From Thalassovita gelatinovora (GTDB lineage Bacteria > Pseudomonadota > Alphaproteobacteria > Rhodobacterales > Rhodobacteraceae): 64,000 nucleotides of DNA. Below the pieces are notes generated by a model, which was given only the letters and a program-made list of their open reading frames with translations, did not search any database and had not been told where the DNA came from. Shown piece after piece: positions 44,588 through 53,692 of this stretch. The position numbers and the translations under genes are program-made. Where the stretch lies: the NCBI RefSeq assembly GCF_001458355.1, contig NZ_CYSA01000026.1:124001-188000 (forward strand), written 5' to 3'. How positions within the stretch are numbered: position 1 is the first letter of the stretch; each line of letters opens with the position of its first letter.

Positions 44588-44990
44588 TTACGATCTGGTC
44601 CGATCCTGCGATGAACCGTGGCCCATTTCCATTCGGCAAATGAGGGCGCGATAGCGCGGTTTCATCGCCAGCAGTCGCCGCTCTCCGAAAAACTTGTCCT
44701 GATTGTCAAGGTGGCAGGCAAGCGTGTCTTCGACCACCTGCGGACCGGATAATATGTTGCCGGTGACGGAAACACCCTCGGCGCTGCAATGACCGATCCA
44801 CAACCTGTTGGCCGATGCGAGGCGTTTCCATCGCGCCGACCCGTTCCGTAGCACGTGCAAACAGGTGAACCTGATTATAGGCGAGTTTGGACCAGATGCT
44901 GGTTACCGCCGCAGCCTCTAACCGCGCCTTGTAGGCATCGACGAAAGCGCGATTTATGCGGTCTCAGGAGTTTGAAAGTAGCTTGCCGCA
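44588..44990 (-). pseudogene. Frameshifted remnant of an ABC-type amide/urea/amino-acid binding protein
   Basis: On the minus strand the piece ASYFQTPETA (44987-44957) is followed, after a one-base shift that makes a stop, by NRAFVDAYKARLEAAAVTSIWSKLAYNQVHLFARATERVG (44954 to ~44833). Together these read like the C-terminal third of an AmiC/UrtA-type periplasmic binding protein. The rest to 44588 is open in another frame but was not assigned. No start or intact gene is present, so this is a decayed fragment. The family assignment rests on pattern recognition only. Confidence 0.5.
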
Positions 44991-45040
44991 TGTCATCTTG
45001 GCCGGGGCCTGACAAGGCGTATTTCGCGCGATGCCGCTCA

Positions 45041-45808
45041 TCATGTCATCGTTTTGGGCAGCGGGACGATTTCATGACCGGCGTCCCGCAGCGCAGTTGC
45101 AACGGCGCGGGCGACATCGACCGAAGTCGGTTCGTCACCATGCACGCAAATGCTATGAAACGGGGTTGGGATGAAAGCGCCCTCGCGGGTGACAATCCCG
45201 CCGCGATCGATCATCTGCAGCACGTGATCCTGCGCTGCTTTGGCATCGCGCAGCACCGAACCGGGTTCGGACCGTTTGGTCAGTTGCCCGTCCGTCTGAT
45301 AGGTGCGGTCGGCGAAGACTTCCAGTGCAACCGGTAACCCCGCAGAGGTTCCGGCCATCGCCAGTTCAGACAGCACCGGCGCAAGCAGGATCAGCGTCGG
45401 GTCGAAAGCGCGCACCGCCTCGGCGACGATTGCCGCGACTGCCGGGTCGGAGCAGGCTTGATTGTTCAACGCGCCATGCGGTTTGACATGGGTGATCGGA
45501 TGGCCACCGGCGCTGGCAATTCCGGTGATCGCCCCCAGTTGATAGAGTATCAGCGCCTTGAGTTCTTCGCGCGGCAACACGACCGGACGGCGGCCAAATC
45601 CATGCAGGTCGGCATAACCGGGATGGGCGCCGATGCTGACCCCGGTCTTACGCGCCTTTGCCACCGTCTGCATCATCACCAGCGGATCGCCACCATGCAG
45701 GCCACAGGCGACATTGGCGCTGCCAACGATTTCCAGCAAAGCGTCATCGTTGCCTATGGTGTAGGGGCCATAACTTTCGCCGAGATCGGCGTTCAGGTTG
45801 ATTTTCAC
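45041..45808 (-). CDS. pxpA: 5-oxoprolinase subunit A (LamB/YcsF family)
   Basis: One of three proteins of the bacterial ATP-dependent 5-oxoprolinase, which opens pyroglutamate to glutamate. The 255-residue chain begins with the family signature MKINLNADLGESYGPYTIGNDDALLEIVGSANVACGLHGGDP and contains GAHPGYADLHGFGRRPV (~65) and THVKPHGALNN (~115). It is the last gene of the pxpB-pxpC-pxpA operon, 10 bases after pxpC. Confidence 0.95.
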   Translation of the reverse strand: MKINLNADLGESYGPYTIGNDDALLEIVGSANVACGLHGGDPLVMMQTVAKARKTGVSIGAHPGYADLHGFGRRPVVLPREELKALILYQLGAITGIASAGGHPITHVKPHGALNNQACSDPAVAAIVAEAVRAFDPTLILLAPVLSELAMAGTSAGLPVALEVFADRTYQTDGQLTKRSEPGSVLRDAKAAQDHVLQMIDRGGIVTREGAFIPTPFHSICVHGDEPTSVDVARAVATALRDAGHEIVPLPKTMT

Positions 45809-45818
45809 GACGGGATCC

Positions 45819-46892
45819 TCAGTCTCTGTCGGCCAAGTGGCCGGGAAAATGATCGGCGCTGCGCATGTCCACGACGCCGCTGATCAGGTTGACACTGTGT
45901 AGGGCGGTTTGGTCGATACCGCCGGGATTGGCCGCTCCGATACTGCCGGCGATCTGTTTCAGCAAAGCATGGCGGCTACGAGCTGCGGCTTCGGCCTGCG
46001 CGACGCTAACCACGGTGAACCGAAGGGTATCGCCGGGGATACGGGCCGCCAACCGGGGCAAATCGGCACCAATCACGGTGGCGATCTTGGTATACCCGCC
46101 GGTGGTTTGGGCATCGGCCAGCAGGATGATCGGCTGCCCGTTGCCCGGCACCTGAATCGCCCCAGGCGCGGCACCGTCCGATATTATGTCGGGGCCCTGC
46201 GTGGGATCATGTTCCAGAACTGGCCCCTGCAAGCGCATCCCCATCCGGTCACTTTGGGGGGTTATTTCGAACTGGGCCGTCGTGAAAGTCTGCCAAGCTG
46301 CTGCGGTAAAACGGTCATCCTGCGGGCCGGGCACGACCCGCAGCGGTCCAGCATCGGCAGGCGGTGCCATGTGGAAGGTGAGGTCGGGTACGTCGGTCAC
46401 GCAGGGGCGGCGCGGGTATAACCGATCCCCTTCGGCTAGCCCCCGGCCGCCAACCCCGCCAAGGGCCGCGCGGGTGAGGGTCGCACGGCTTCCCATGATC
46501 TCGGCCAAGTCCAGCCCTCCGCCGATCCCCAGAAGGGCCGAAGCACCGCGTTCGGGTGCATCAAGACGCAGTCTTTCACCGGGGTTCAGGGTCGTCGCGG
46601 TCCAGGCCGGCACCACGCGTTCCGCCCCGTCGGGGGACAGAATGCTTCCGCGCAACCCGCCACTTGTGGCAATCCTCACCGACCCGTACTCGGCCTGCAA
46701 TATCGGTGAAGTCATCGCCAATTCCAGCGCCTCGGTTCCCGCCGGGTTGCCCAGCAAAGCATTGACCAGAAACAGGCTATCCCGATCCAGCACGCCTGCA
46801 GCGGGTACACCTTGGGCACGGGCCTGCCGGAAGCCCAGATCCTGAACCAAGCTGCGGGCGCCCGGAGATATCACGCGCAGATGACAGGTCAT
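45819..46892 (-). CDS. pxpC: 5-oxoprolinase subunit C (biotin-dependent carboxyltransferase/KipA family)
   Basis: A 357-residue cyclophilin-like protein. Family signs are VISPGARSLVQDLGFRQARAQGVPAAGVLD (~8-37), GNPAGTEALELAM (~50) and GNGQPIILLADAQTTGGYTKIATVI (~255-280). It partners PxpB, and with PxpA makes the active 5-oxoprolinase. Starts in an ATGA overlap with pxpB. Confidence 0.95.
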   Translation of the reverse strand: MTCHLRVISPGARSLVQDLGFRQARAQGVPAAGVLDRDSLFLVNALLGNPAGTEALELAMTSPILQAEYGSVRIATSGGLRGSILSPDGAERVVPAWTATTLNPGERLRLDAPERGASALLGIGGGLDLAEIMGSRATLTRAALGGVGGRGLAEGDRLYPRRPCVTDVPDLTFHMAPPADAGPLRVVPGPQDDRFTAAAWQTFTTAQFEITPQSDRMGMRLQGPVLEHDPTQGPDIISDGAAPGAIQVPGNGQPIILLADAQTTGGYTKIATVIGADLPRLAARIPGDTLRFTVVSVAQAEAAARSRHALLKQIAGSIGAANPGGIDQTALHSVNLISGVVDMRSADHFPGHLADRD

Positions 46893-47638
46893 GCGGTGGG
46901 TTCCTGTTCCAGCAGGATTTCCGCGCTCAGAGAACCGTCTTCATAACCGGTGCGCAGGCGGGCATATTCGTCGGTGGAAACGTCTGCAAAGCGCACCCGG
47001 TCTCCGGCCTGCAACAGCGCCGGATGCGGGCGGGCCGGATCGAACAACGGCACCGGACAGCGGCCTAGGATGTGCCAGCCACCGGGGCTGTCCCAAGGAT
47101 ATATCACGCACAGACCACCTGCGATGGCCACCGAACCGGCCGGCACTGTCGGGCGAGGTGAACTGCGACGGGGCAAGGACAGTCCGGGTGGGAGATCACC
47201 CATGAATGGCAGACCGGGCAGGAAGCCGATGGCATAGACGCCAAATTCCGTGGCGGCGTGCTGTGCGATGATCTCGGCCCCGGACAAGTTCAGGTGTTGC
47301 GACAGCGTGTCGAGGTCGAGGGCGAATTCGGCGGCGTAGCAGCAGGGAAAGCGCCATAGTCGACCCGGTGACACCGCGTCCGCCTCGATCCCCGACAATA
47401 AGGTTTCGGCCTGATGTAAGAGGTCGGCCTGACTGGCTTCGAGCGGATCGTAATGCACCGTCACCGTGGTGAAGGACCGGGTGATTTCCTGAACGCCGGG
47501 CAGCGCAGCATCCGCCAACGCCACGCCAAGGGCATCGCCCGCAGCACGTACGCGCGCCGCCGCGCGCTGCCCGATCGCGGTATCGAGTTCCAGAGTAAAG
47601 GCCCTGTCGGCCAAAGGGTCCGCAGAGAGAATTCGCAT
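46889..47638 (-). CDS. pxpB: 5-oxoprolinase subunit B (KipI family)
   Basis: A 249-residue cyclophilin-like protein of the KipI/allophanate hydrolase subunit 1 type. The marks are VTVHYDPL (~65), YAIGFLPGLPFMGDLP (~135-150), PRRSSPRPTVPAGSVAIAGGLCVIYPWDSPGGWHILGRCPVPLFDP (~157-205). ATG 47638 has GGAGA 7 bases upstream and is preferred to an in-frame TTG at 47650. First gene of the pyroglutamate operon. Confidence 0.94.
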   Translation of the reverse strand: MRILSADPLADRAFTLELDTAIGQRAAARVRAAGDALGVALADAALPGVQEITRSFTTVTVHYDPLEASQADLLHQAETLLSGIEADAVSPGRLWRFPCCYAAEFALDLDTLSQHLNLSGAEIIAQHAATEFGVYAIGFLPGLPFMGDLPPGLSLPRRSSPRPTVPAGSVAIAGGLCVIYPWDSPGGWHILGRCPVPLFDPARPHPALLQAGDRVRFADVSTDEYARLRTGYEDGSLSAEILLEQEPTA

Positions 47639-48022
47639 CGTGTTCTCCAATCGCGGCGGTTCGGGTGGTTTCGTTTATGGGAAAGTCTATGATTTACTGG
47701 CATATAACCGGTGATTGTTGCAACTTTTTCGTTATAATTCACGCTAAGTTCCGGCAGCGCTCATAAAATTACTGGACGCATCCAGCCCGTCTGTGTGATT
47801 AAAGTGCGGAAAATCTGGCCCTGACTGGGGACACTTTCGGTAGCACATCACAAACTCAAGGACTCTCATTATGAACGAGGGACCAATGGGGGGCAGGTCA
47901 CAGGCCTGCGATCTGCGGCGTGGCATCAGCAAAAAAGATACCCCAATGATACCCAAGAGTTTTCCAAGCCCTGCGGTGCAGTTGGATTTCCGATCTAAAT
48001 CATTGTTTTTACTTTATTTAAA
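47639..48022. other. Intergenic region between pxpB and tRNA-Phe
   Basis: No gene is supported. The left part, AT-rich at ~47690-47745, should contain the leftward pxp promoter. The right part lies immediately downstream of the tRNA 3' end, a common integration site, but no integrase gene or direct repeat of the tRNA end was seen. A short direct repeat-like pair, gataccccaatgataccc, occurs at 47938-47955. Confidence 0.45.
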
Positions 48023-48097
48023 TGGTGCCCGGGGGCGGAATCGAACCACCGACACGAGGATTTTCAATCCACTGCTCTACCCCTGAGCTACCCGGGC
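48023..48097 (-). tRNA. tRNA-Phe (anticodon GAA)
   Basis: A full cloverleaf reads on the minus strand: acceptor GCCCGGG/CCCGGGC, D arm GCTC/GAGC, anticodon loop TTGAAAA with GAA at 48065-48063, T arm GGTGG-TTCGATT-CCGCC and an encoded CCA (48025-48023). The anticodon stem GTGGA/TCCTC has a U-U mismatch at the second pair; otherwise all stems pair. Confidence 0.95.
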
Positions 48098-48224
48098 ACG
48101 GGTTGAACGTCTTGCGTTCGGGTGGACGCGTTCTAGGCGAGGCATGAAGGGGTGTCCAGAGGGATTTTGCAAAAAATCCATTGCTGCGGACAGTTTTCAG
48201 CCTCCCGTGCCGGAACCGGGCCTG

Positions 48225-51200
48225 TCAGTGGAAATCGCGGCTGGGGAATAACCGTTTGGCCTGTTCACGCGGGTGCCGTGCGGTATTGCGGCTTTGGAGG
48301 GGGCGTGAGGTGGGACGGGGGGCATCGTCGGCCTGCGGATGGGTTGTGCCGATTTCAGCGGCCAACGGATGACCCAATGCAGTCAGCCGGTGGGATTCGT
48401 CGCTGATATGGCGGGCGATCAGGTGGGTGACGATGCCTTCGCGCTGCAGCTGGCCGGTGACTTTCAGCAGCCGCCCGCCCATCACGATGCTGCGGTAGCA
48501 TTCATAGACCTTGGGCCAGACGATCACATTGCTGACCCCGGTTTCATCTTCCAGCGTCAGGAAAATCACCCCCGAGGCAGTGCCGGGTCGCTGCCGCGTG
48601 ATCACCAGCCCGCAGACGCTGCACCCTTGCAACGGTGCGCTGGTCAGGTCGCAATGCAGCACCAGACCGGGCAGGTCGGGGCGGATCAGCTCCATCGGGT
48701 GGGCCTTCAGGCTCAGCCTTGTGGCGACGTAATCTTCGACCACCTCTTCGCCCAGATGCATCTGCGGCAGATCTACCTGTGGTTCCCGAACGCTTTCACC
48801 GTCGATCGGATCGCTGAACAGCGGCAGCGGCGCGGGGGCGCGGATGGTCTTGACCTGCCACAACGCGTCGCGCCGGGTCAGCCCCATCGCGGCAAAGGCG
48901 TCGGCCTCGGCCAACCGTTCCAGCACCGCAGGACGGAGACCGGCCCGCAGCCACAGGCTTTCGGGATCGGGATAGCCATTGCCGCGCGCCGCCACGATCC
49001 AACCCGCATCTTCTTCACGGAACCCCTTGATCTGCCGGAACCCCAGCCGCAGCGCCAACTGCCCGTCCGGGCACCGTTCCAGGCTGTTGTCCCAGCCGCT
49101 GCTATTGACGCAGATCGGGCGGATATCGACCTGATGTTCTCGCGCATCGCGCACAATCTGGGCCGGGGCATAGAACCCCATTGGCTGCGAATTCAGCAGC
49201 GCGCAGGCAAAAATCGCCGGGTGGTGGCATTTCAGCCAGGCCGAGACATAGGCCAGCATGGCAAAGGCCGCTGCGTGGCTTTCGGGAAAGCCGTATTCGC
49301 CGAAGCCTTCGATCTGGCCGAAACATTTTGCGGCGAATTCCGGAGTATAGCCGCGCGCCAGCATGCCGTTGACGAACCGGTCGCGGAAGCTGCTGATCGT
49401 GCCCATGCGGCGGAAGGTGGCCAGCGACCGGCGCAGCTGGTCGGCTTCTTCGGGGGAAAACCCGGCGGCCACCACGGCGATCTGCATCGCCTGTTCCTGA
49501 AACAGCGGCACACCGAGCGTCTTGCCCAGCACATTTTTCAGTTCGGGCGAAGGGAAGCTGACCTGTTCCCGGCCCTGGCGTCGGTTGATATAGGGATGCA
49601 CCATATCACCCTGGATCGGGCCGGGGCGGATGATGGCGACCTCGATCACCAGATCATAGAAGGTCCGTGGCCGCATCCGTGGCAGGAAATTCATCTGCGC
49701 CCGGCTTTCCACCTGAAACACGCCCACCGCGTCCGCTCTGCCAAGCATGTCATAGGTGGCGGCATCCTCTTGCGGGACGGCGTCGATCGACAGGCTCTGA
49801 CCCTCATGGTGTCGCAGCAGGTCGAAACAGCGGCGCAGGCAACTGAGCATGCCCAGACTCAGCACATCGACCTTGAGAATGCCTAAAGCGTCGATATCGT
49901 CCTTGTCCCATTCGATGACGGTACGGTCCTCCATCGCGGCGTTTTCGATCGGGCACAGTTCGTCCAGTCGCCCTTCGGTGATGATGAAGCCACCAACATG
50001 CTGCGACAGGTGGCGCGGGAAACCGATGATGTCCCGGATCAACTGCACGGTCTGGGTCAGTCGGCGGTCGCCCAGATCCAGCCCCAATTCACGCATCCGC
50101 CCCGAATCGGGGGGCTTGCCGGATTGGCCCCAGATTTGCCCCGATAGGCCCGCTGTCACGTCTTGGGACAGCCCCATAACCTTGCCGACTTCGCGGATCG
50201 CGGCGCGGGATCGGAAATGGATCACCGTGGCACAAAGCCCGGCGCGGTGGCGACCGTATTTTTCATAGATATGCTGGATCACTTCTTCGCGCCGTTCGTG
50301 TTCGAAATCGACGTCGATATCGGGCGGTTCGCCACGGTATTTCGACACGAAGCGTTCGAAAACCATGGCGATCTGTTCGGGGCTGACATCGGTGATGCCA
50401 AGCGCCCAGCACAGGATCGAATTGGCGGCCGATCCGCGGCCCTGGCACAGGATGCCAATGCTGCGGGCATAGGTCATGATGTCATGCACGGTCAGGAAAT
50501 AGGCGGCAAAGCCCAGGTCCTCGATCATCGCCAGTTCCTTGCGCGCCATGGCGTCATAGCGGTCGGGTACGCCGTCCGGGCAGCGCTGTTTCAATCCATC
50601 AAAGGCCAGCCGGGTCAAGCGCACCTGCGGGGCTTCTGTTCCGGCGGTTTCATCGGGGTAGTCATAGCTCAGTTCGCTGAGGCAGAAGCTGCATTTGCCA
50701 GCGATTTCCACCGTGCGGCGCAAAGCGGCCGGGTGATTGCGGTAAAGCCGGGCCATGTCGGCGGGGGGTTTCAACCGACGTTCGGCATTGGGCAGCGCGC
50801 GGGTGCCGATCCGATCGATGGTGATGTTGTGGCGCATGCAGGTCAGCACATCGGCCAGCCGGCGGCGGTTGCCGTGATGCATCAACACATCGCCCACCGC
50901 CACCATGGGGGTCGACAGCCGCAGCGCCGCCCGGGCGCAAGCGGTGAACCAGTCCTGATCGCTGCCATCATAGCGCGGCGCCGCCCCCAGGAACACCTGA
51001 CCGGGATACCGTCGCCGCAGGCTGGCGATATGGTGCGGCGCCGGGCCGGTCAGCCCCTGCTGGGGTAGGGCGATCAGGATCAGGCCCTCACCGCCTTGTT
51101 GCAGGTCGCGCAGATCGATATGGCACCCGCCCTTTTCGGCGCGGCGCTTGCCCCGCGTCAGCAGTCGTGACAGCCGCTGATAGGCGGCGCGGTCGCGGGG

Positions 51201-51551
51201 CAGGGCGATCCAGTCCACCGGACTGTCACGCAGCACCAGCCGGCAGCCGACGATCAGCCGTGGCAGGACGGAAAGCGGTGGGCAGGGGCCGCGATCGGTG
51301 GTGTCGACGTTGCGGCCCAGCTCTTTCAGGGCCGAATAGGCCCGCACCACCCCGGCCAGACTGTTGCGGTCGGTGATCGCAACCGCGCTCAGTCCCAGTT
51401 CGGCGGCGCGGGTGATCAGTTCTTCGGGATGCGAAGCCCCGGTGAGAAAGGTGAAATTCGACGTGACGCAGAGTTCGGCATAGCGGGACGCGGGGGAGGA
51501 GAGCCGATGCGGATACCGCCCCGGCAAATGTGCATTGTCCGGACCCGTCAT
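48225..51551 (-). CDS. dnaE2: Error-prone DNA polymerase DnaE2 (ImuC)
   Basis: A 1108-residue C-family polymerase for damage-induced mutagenic synthesis. The N-terminal PHP domain starts YAELCVTSNFTFLTGASHPEELITRAAELGLSAVAITDRNSLAG. The polymerase core has SKYRGEPPDIDVDFEHERREEVIQHIYEKYGR with the catalytic acids PDIDVDF, and GFGEYGFPESHAAAFAMLAYVSAWLK. An OB fold (VCGLVITRQRPGTASGVIFLTLEDETG) is near the C-terminus. ATG 51551 overlaps the imuB stop by 4 bases; the open frame to 51830 lies inside imuB and was rejected. It acts with ImuA and ImuB. Confidence 0.96.
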   Translation of the reverse strand: MTGPDNAHLPGRYPHRLSSPASRYAELCVTSNFTFLTGASHPEELITRAAELGLSAVAITDRNSLAGVVRAYSALKELGRNVDTTDRGPCPPLSVLPRLIVGCRLVLRDSPVDWIALPRDRAAYQRLSRLLTRGKRRAEKGGCHIDLRDLQQGGEGLILIALPQQGLTGPAPHHIASLRRRYPGQVFLGAAPRYDGSDQDWFTACARAALRLSTPMVAVGDVLMHHGNRRRLADVLTCMRHNITIDRIGTRALPNAERRLKPPADMARLYRNHPAALRRTVEIAGKCSFCLSELSYDYPDETAGTEAPQVRLTRLAFDGLKQRCPDGVPDRYDAMARKELAMIEDLGFAAYFLTVHDIMTYARSIGILCQGRGSAANSILCWALGITDVSPEQIAMVFERFVSKYRGEPPDIDVDFEHERREEVIQHIYEKYGRHRAGLCATVIHFRSRAAIREVGKVMGLSQDVTAGLSGQIWGQSGKPPDSGRMRELGLDLGDRRLTQTVQLIRDIIGFPRHLSQHVGGFIITEGRLDELCPIENAAMEDRTVIEWDKDDIDALGILKVDVLSLGMLSCLRRCFDLLRHHEGQSLSIDAVPQEDAATYDMLGRADAVGVFQVESRAQMNFLPRMRPRTFYDLVIEVAIIRPGPIQGDMVHPYINRRQGREQVSFPSPELKNVLGKTLGVPLFQEQAMQIAVVAAGFSPEEADQLRRSLATFRRMGTISSFRDRFVNGMLARGYTPEFAAKCFGQIEGFGEYGFPESHAAAFAMLAYVSAWLKCHHPAIFACALLNSQPMGFYAPAQIVRDAREHQVDIRPICVNSSGWDNSLERCPDGQLALRLGFRQIKGFREEDAGWIVAARGNGYPDPESLWLRAGLRPAVLERLAEADAFAAMGLTRRDALWQVKTIRAPAPLPLFSDPIDGESVREPQVDLPQMHLGEEVVEDYVATRLSLKAHPMELIRPDLPGLVLHCDLTSAPLQGCSVCGLVITRQRPGTASGVIFLTLEDETGVSNVIVWPKVYECYRSIVMGGRLLKVTGQLQREGIVTHLIARHISDESHRLTALGHPLAAEIGTTHPQADDAPRPTSRPLQSRNTARHPREQAKRLFPSRDFH

Positions 51552-53017
51552 GCGAATTCCCCCTGCACATACCAGCCGGGCTGCTGTGGGGTGTGGAACA
51601 TCCACAGCCGCCGGCCCTGCGCGGTTTCCACCCGCCAGTAATCGCGCAGCCCGCGGCGCCAGTTTTCGTCCTCCAGCCACCATTCCGGGGCCAACCGTTC
51701 CGGGCCGCTTTGCGCCGCGACCCGCAGGGCCATGCGCCGCCAGCGGAACCGGACGGGCGGCACCGGCCCGGCCCCGGCCACGGGTTCGGGCGGGAATAAC
51801 CGTAGCGGTCGTGCCCGCCGCGGTGGCCAATTCGGCGCGGCTTCGCTGAACGCCGCCGCTGCCAGAATGAAACTACGTTCGGGGATATGACTGTCGGCGG
51901 GCAACATGCGCTGTACGTTTTCCAACCCGATCCTTGTGCCAATTCTGGTGATCAGGGCGGCCACGTCCTCGGTCTGGCTTTGTCGGATCGCGCTTGCGAT
52001 CTGGGTCGGGGCCAGGTCTTCGACCCGGGTCGCGCTCAGGCGCAGTTGATCAATGCCGTATCCGGCTTCGACCCCGCTCAACCCACGTTCGAACAAGGGC
52101 AGGATCGAAACCGGGTCGTTCATCGGGCGGGCCAGGCGCAATTCGACCTGCTGGCTGCCCTGATCGACGCGGCGCAGGGTCAGTTGCAACACCCGCGCGC
52201 CTTGATTGCGTGTCTTCAACTTGTCACATAGCTGCGCCAGCAGCCGCGCCGTGCCTGCCGTGACATCCTCCAGCAATCCGATCGGGTCGGGCAGGGTCAG
52301 CCGCACGCCATACTGTGGCGGATCGGCCAGCGGGACCACCGGTTCGGGTTGTGTGCCCAAGGCCTGATCCAGTCGCAGCAACAGCCCGTTGCCGAAGCGC
52401 CGCGCCAGCGGTGCGCGCGGTGTGGCGGTCAGATCGGCGATGCTGCGCAGCCCCAGCCGTTCCAGCCCGATCCCCAGTTTCGGGTCGAGCCGCAACGCTG
52501 CCACCGGCAGTTCGGCCAGAGCCTGCAAGGGCTGCTGCGGTGGTGCAACACCTTCGCCGAAATGCGCCAGTGCCCAGGCTGCACCGCGGCTGTCGCCCAG
52601 CCCGATCCGGGTTTCCAACCCGGCCCGCATCAAGCGCACCCGCATATCCGCGATCAGACCGGTTTCGCCGCCAAACAGATGGGTCGATCCGGTCACGTCC
52701 AGCACCAGCCCGTCCGCATCTTCCAGCCCGACCCAAGGGCAATACCGCCCGGCCCAGCGGGCCAGCACCCGCAGGAAACCGGCATCGCCGGGGGTATCGG
52801 CGGGGCGGGTGATCAGATCGGGCCGCAACGCACGCGCATCTGACAGCGTCATGCCGCGGCTCAGCCCGGCCCGTTCGGCCCGCGTGTTCAGGCACTGTAT
52901 CCGGTCGGTATTGCTTTCCTTTGCGGTCAGCGCAAAAGGCGCGTCAACCGGCCGTGCGCGCAACGCGCGGTCGCTCGCCAGTCTTGGAAACCACAATGAT
53001 ACGACGCGCCGCTGCAT
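51548..53017 (-). CDS. imuB: ImuB, Y-family polymerase-like protein
   Basis: A 489-residue relative of Y-family polymerases thought to be catalytically inactive and to bring DnaE2 to the beta clamp. It begins RRVVSLWFPRLASDRALRARPV in place of the usual metal-binding D-x-D start. Further marks are ERAGLSRGMTLSDARALRPDL (~49-69), GLVLDVTGSTHLFGGE (~105) and RIGLGDSRGAAWALAHFG (~135). Its 5' end overlaps imuA by 74 bases, and its stop overlaps the dnaE2 start. Confidence 0.94.
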   Translation of the reverse strand: MQRRVVSLWFPRLASDRALRARPVDAPFALTAKESNTDRIQCLNTRAERAGLSRGMTLSDARALRPDLITRPADTPGDAGFLRVLARWAGRYCPWVGLEDADGLVLDVTGSTHLFGGETGLIADMRVRLMRAGLETRIGLGDSRGAAWALAHFGEGVAPPQQPLQALAELPVAALRLDPKLGIGLERLGLRSIADLTATPRAPLARRFGNGLLLRLDQALGTQPEPVVPLADPPQYGVRLTLPDPIGLLEDVTAGTARLLAQLCDKLKTRNQGARVLQLTLRRVDQGSQQVELRLARPMNDPVSILPLFERGLSGVEAGYGIDQLRLSATRVEDLAPTQIASAIRQSQTEDVAALITRIGTRIGLENVQRMLPADSHIPERSFILAAAAFSEAAPNWPPRRARPLRLFPPEPVAGAGPVPPVRFRWRRMALRVAAQSGPERLAPEWWLEDENWRRGLRDYWRVETAQGRRLWMFHTPQQPGWYVQGEFA

Positions 53018-53525
53018 CCCAACGAGTCACCCAATCCGTAAATGTTCCTGATTTGTTCTTTATAAGTTCCCAGCATTGCAGAGTCGAGTCCCCCCCGGCA
53101 GCAAGCGGCGTACAGCGCCAGCGGGTTTCGGTCGCATTGCTGCCCATGCCTTCGGGCATCAGGATCAACCCAGTCGTCCGTCCGGCTTCGGCGGCCAGTT
53201 GCAACCGTCGACCGTGGGTCAGGCTGAGCGGTTCGAAAATTTCTGTCACCACCAGCCCCACCGTACCGGATCGCAGCGCCTCTTCGCTGACCGCCAGAAG
53301 GTCGATTTGCGACGCTGCCCGGGCCAACAGCAGCCGCGCCGGATCGCAATAAGCGGCGAACCCTTCGGGATTCAACATCTCCTGTTGCCAAGACGGACAG
53401 ACCCAGAGCACCGGTTTGTCGCTGAAATTGCAGCAGGTGGCGGCGAAATAGGTGGCCCCCGGGCCGCAGACCTCATGGGCGCGACCACGTTTCAACGGAT
53501 AGCAGGTGGCGAAATCGGCAGACAT
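52944..53525 (-). CDS. imuA: ImuA family protein
   Basis: A 193-residue RecA/SulA-like accessory protein of the mutasome. It retains ATYFAATCCNFSDKPVLWVCPSWQQEMLNPEGFAAYCDPARLLLARA and GTVGLVVTEIFEPLSLTHGRRLQLAAEAGRTTGLIL, which follow the RecA-like fold. First gene of imuA-imuB-dnaE2. AGAGGG lies 8 bases before the ATG, inside a near-consensus LexA box. Confidence 0.9.
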   Translation of the reverse strand: MSADFATCYPLKRGRAHEVCGPGATYFAATCCNFSDKPVLWVCPSWQQEMLNPEGFAAYCDPARLLLARAASQIDLLAVSEEALRSGTVGLVVTEIFEPLSLTHGRRLQLAAEAGRTTGLILMPEGMGSNATETRWRCTPLAAGGDSTLQCWELIKNKSGTFTDWVTRWDAAARRIIVVSKTGERPRVARTAG

Positions 53526-53527
53526 TT

Positions 53528-53542
53528 GTACCCTCTTTGTTC
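53528..53542. promoter_or_regulatory. Candidate LexA (SOS) box of imuA
   Basis: On the plus strand GTAC-CCTCTTT-GTTC matches the alphaproteobacterial LexA site GTTC-N7-GTTC at 7 of 8 fixed bases. It lies 2 bases upstream of the imuA ATG and covers its ribosome site. SOS control is usual for this cassette. Confidence 0.5.
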
Positions 53543-53692
53543 CTTTTTAGAATGGCAAGGTTCACGGGGATTTCAAGATGGTTTCAGGCAATGTGCCGGG
53601 TGGAGTGGTCGTGCTGAGGGCCGTCGTGGGATCAACTGTCGTCAACGGAATGGCGAAATGGTGGAAGGGCGGAAAACGACATTCCCAGCCCC

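Noticed and set aside
47639-48022. Possible integration site downstream of tRNA-Phe
   Set aside because: No integrase, no direct repeat of the tRNA 3' end and no change in gene content; the neighbouring pxp operon is ordinary chromosome.
49849-51068. Plus-strand frames opposite dnaE2
   Set aside because: Antisense shadows; dnaE2 motifs are continuous across this region on the minus strand.
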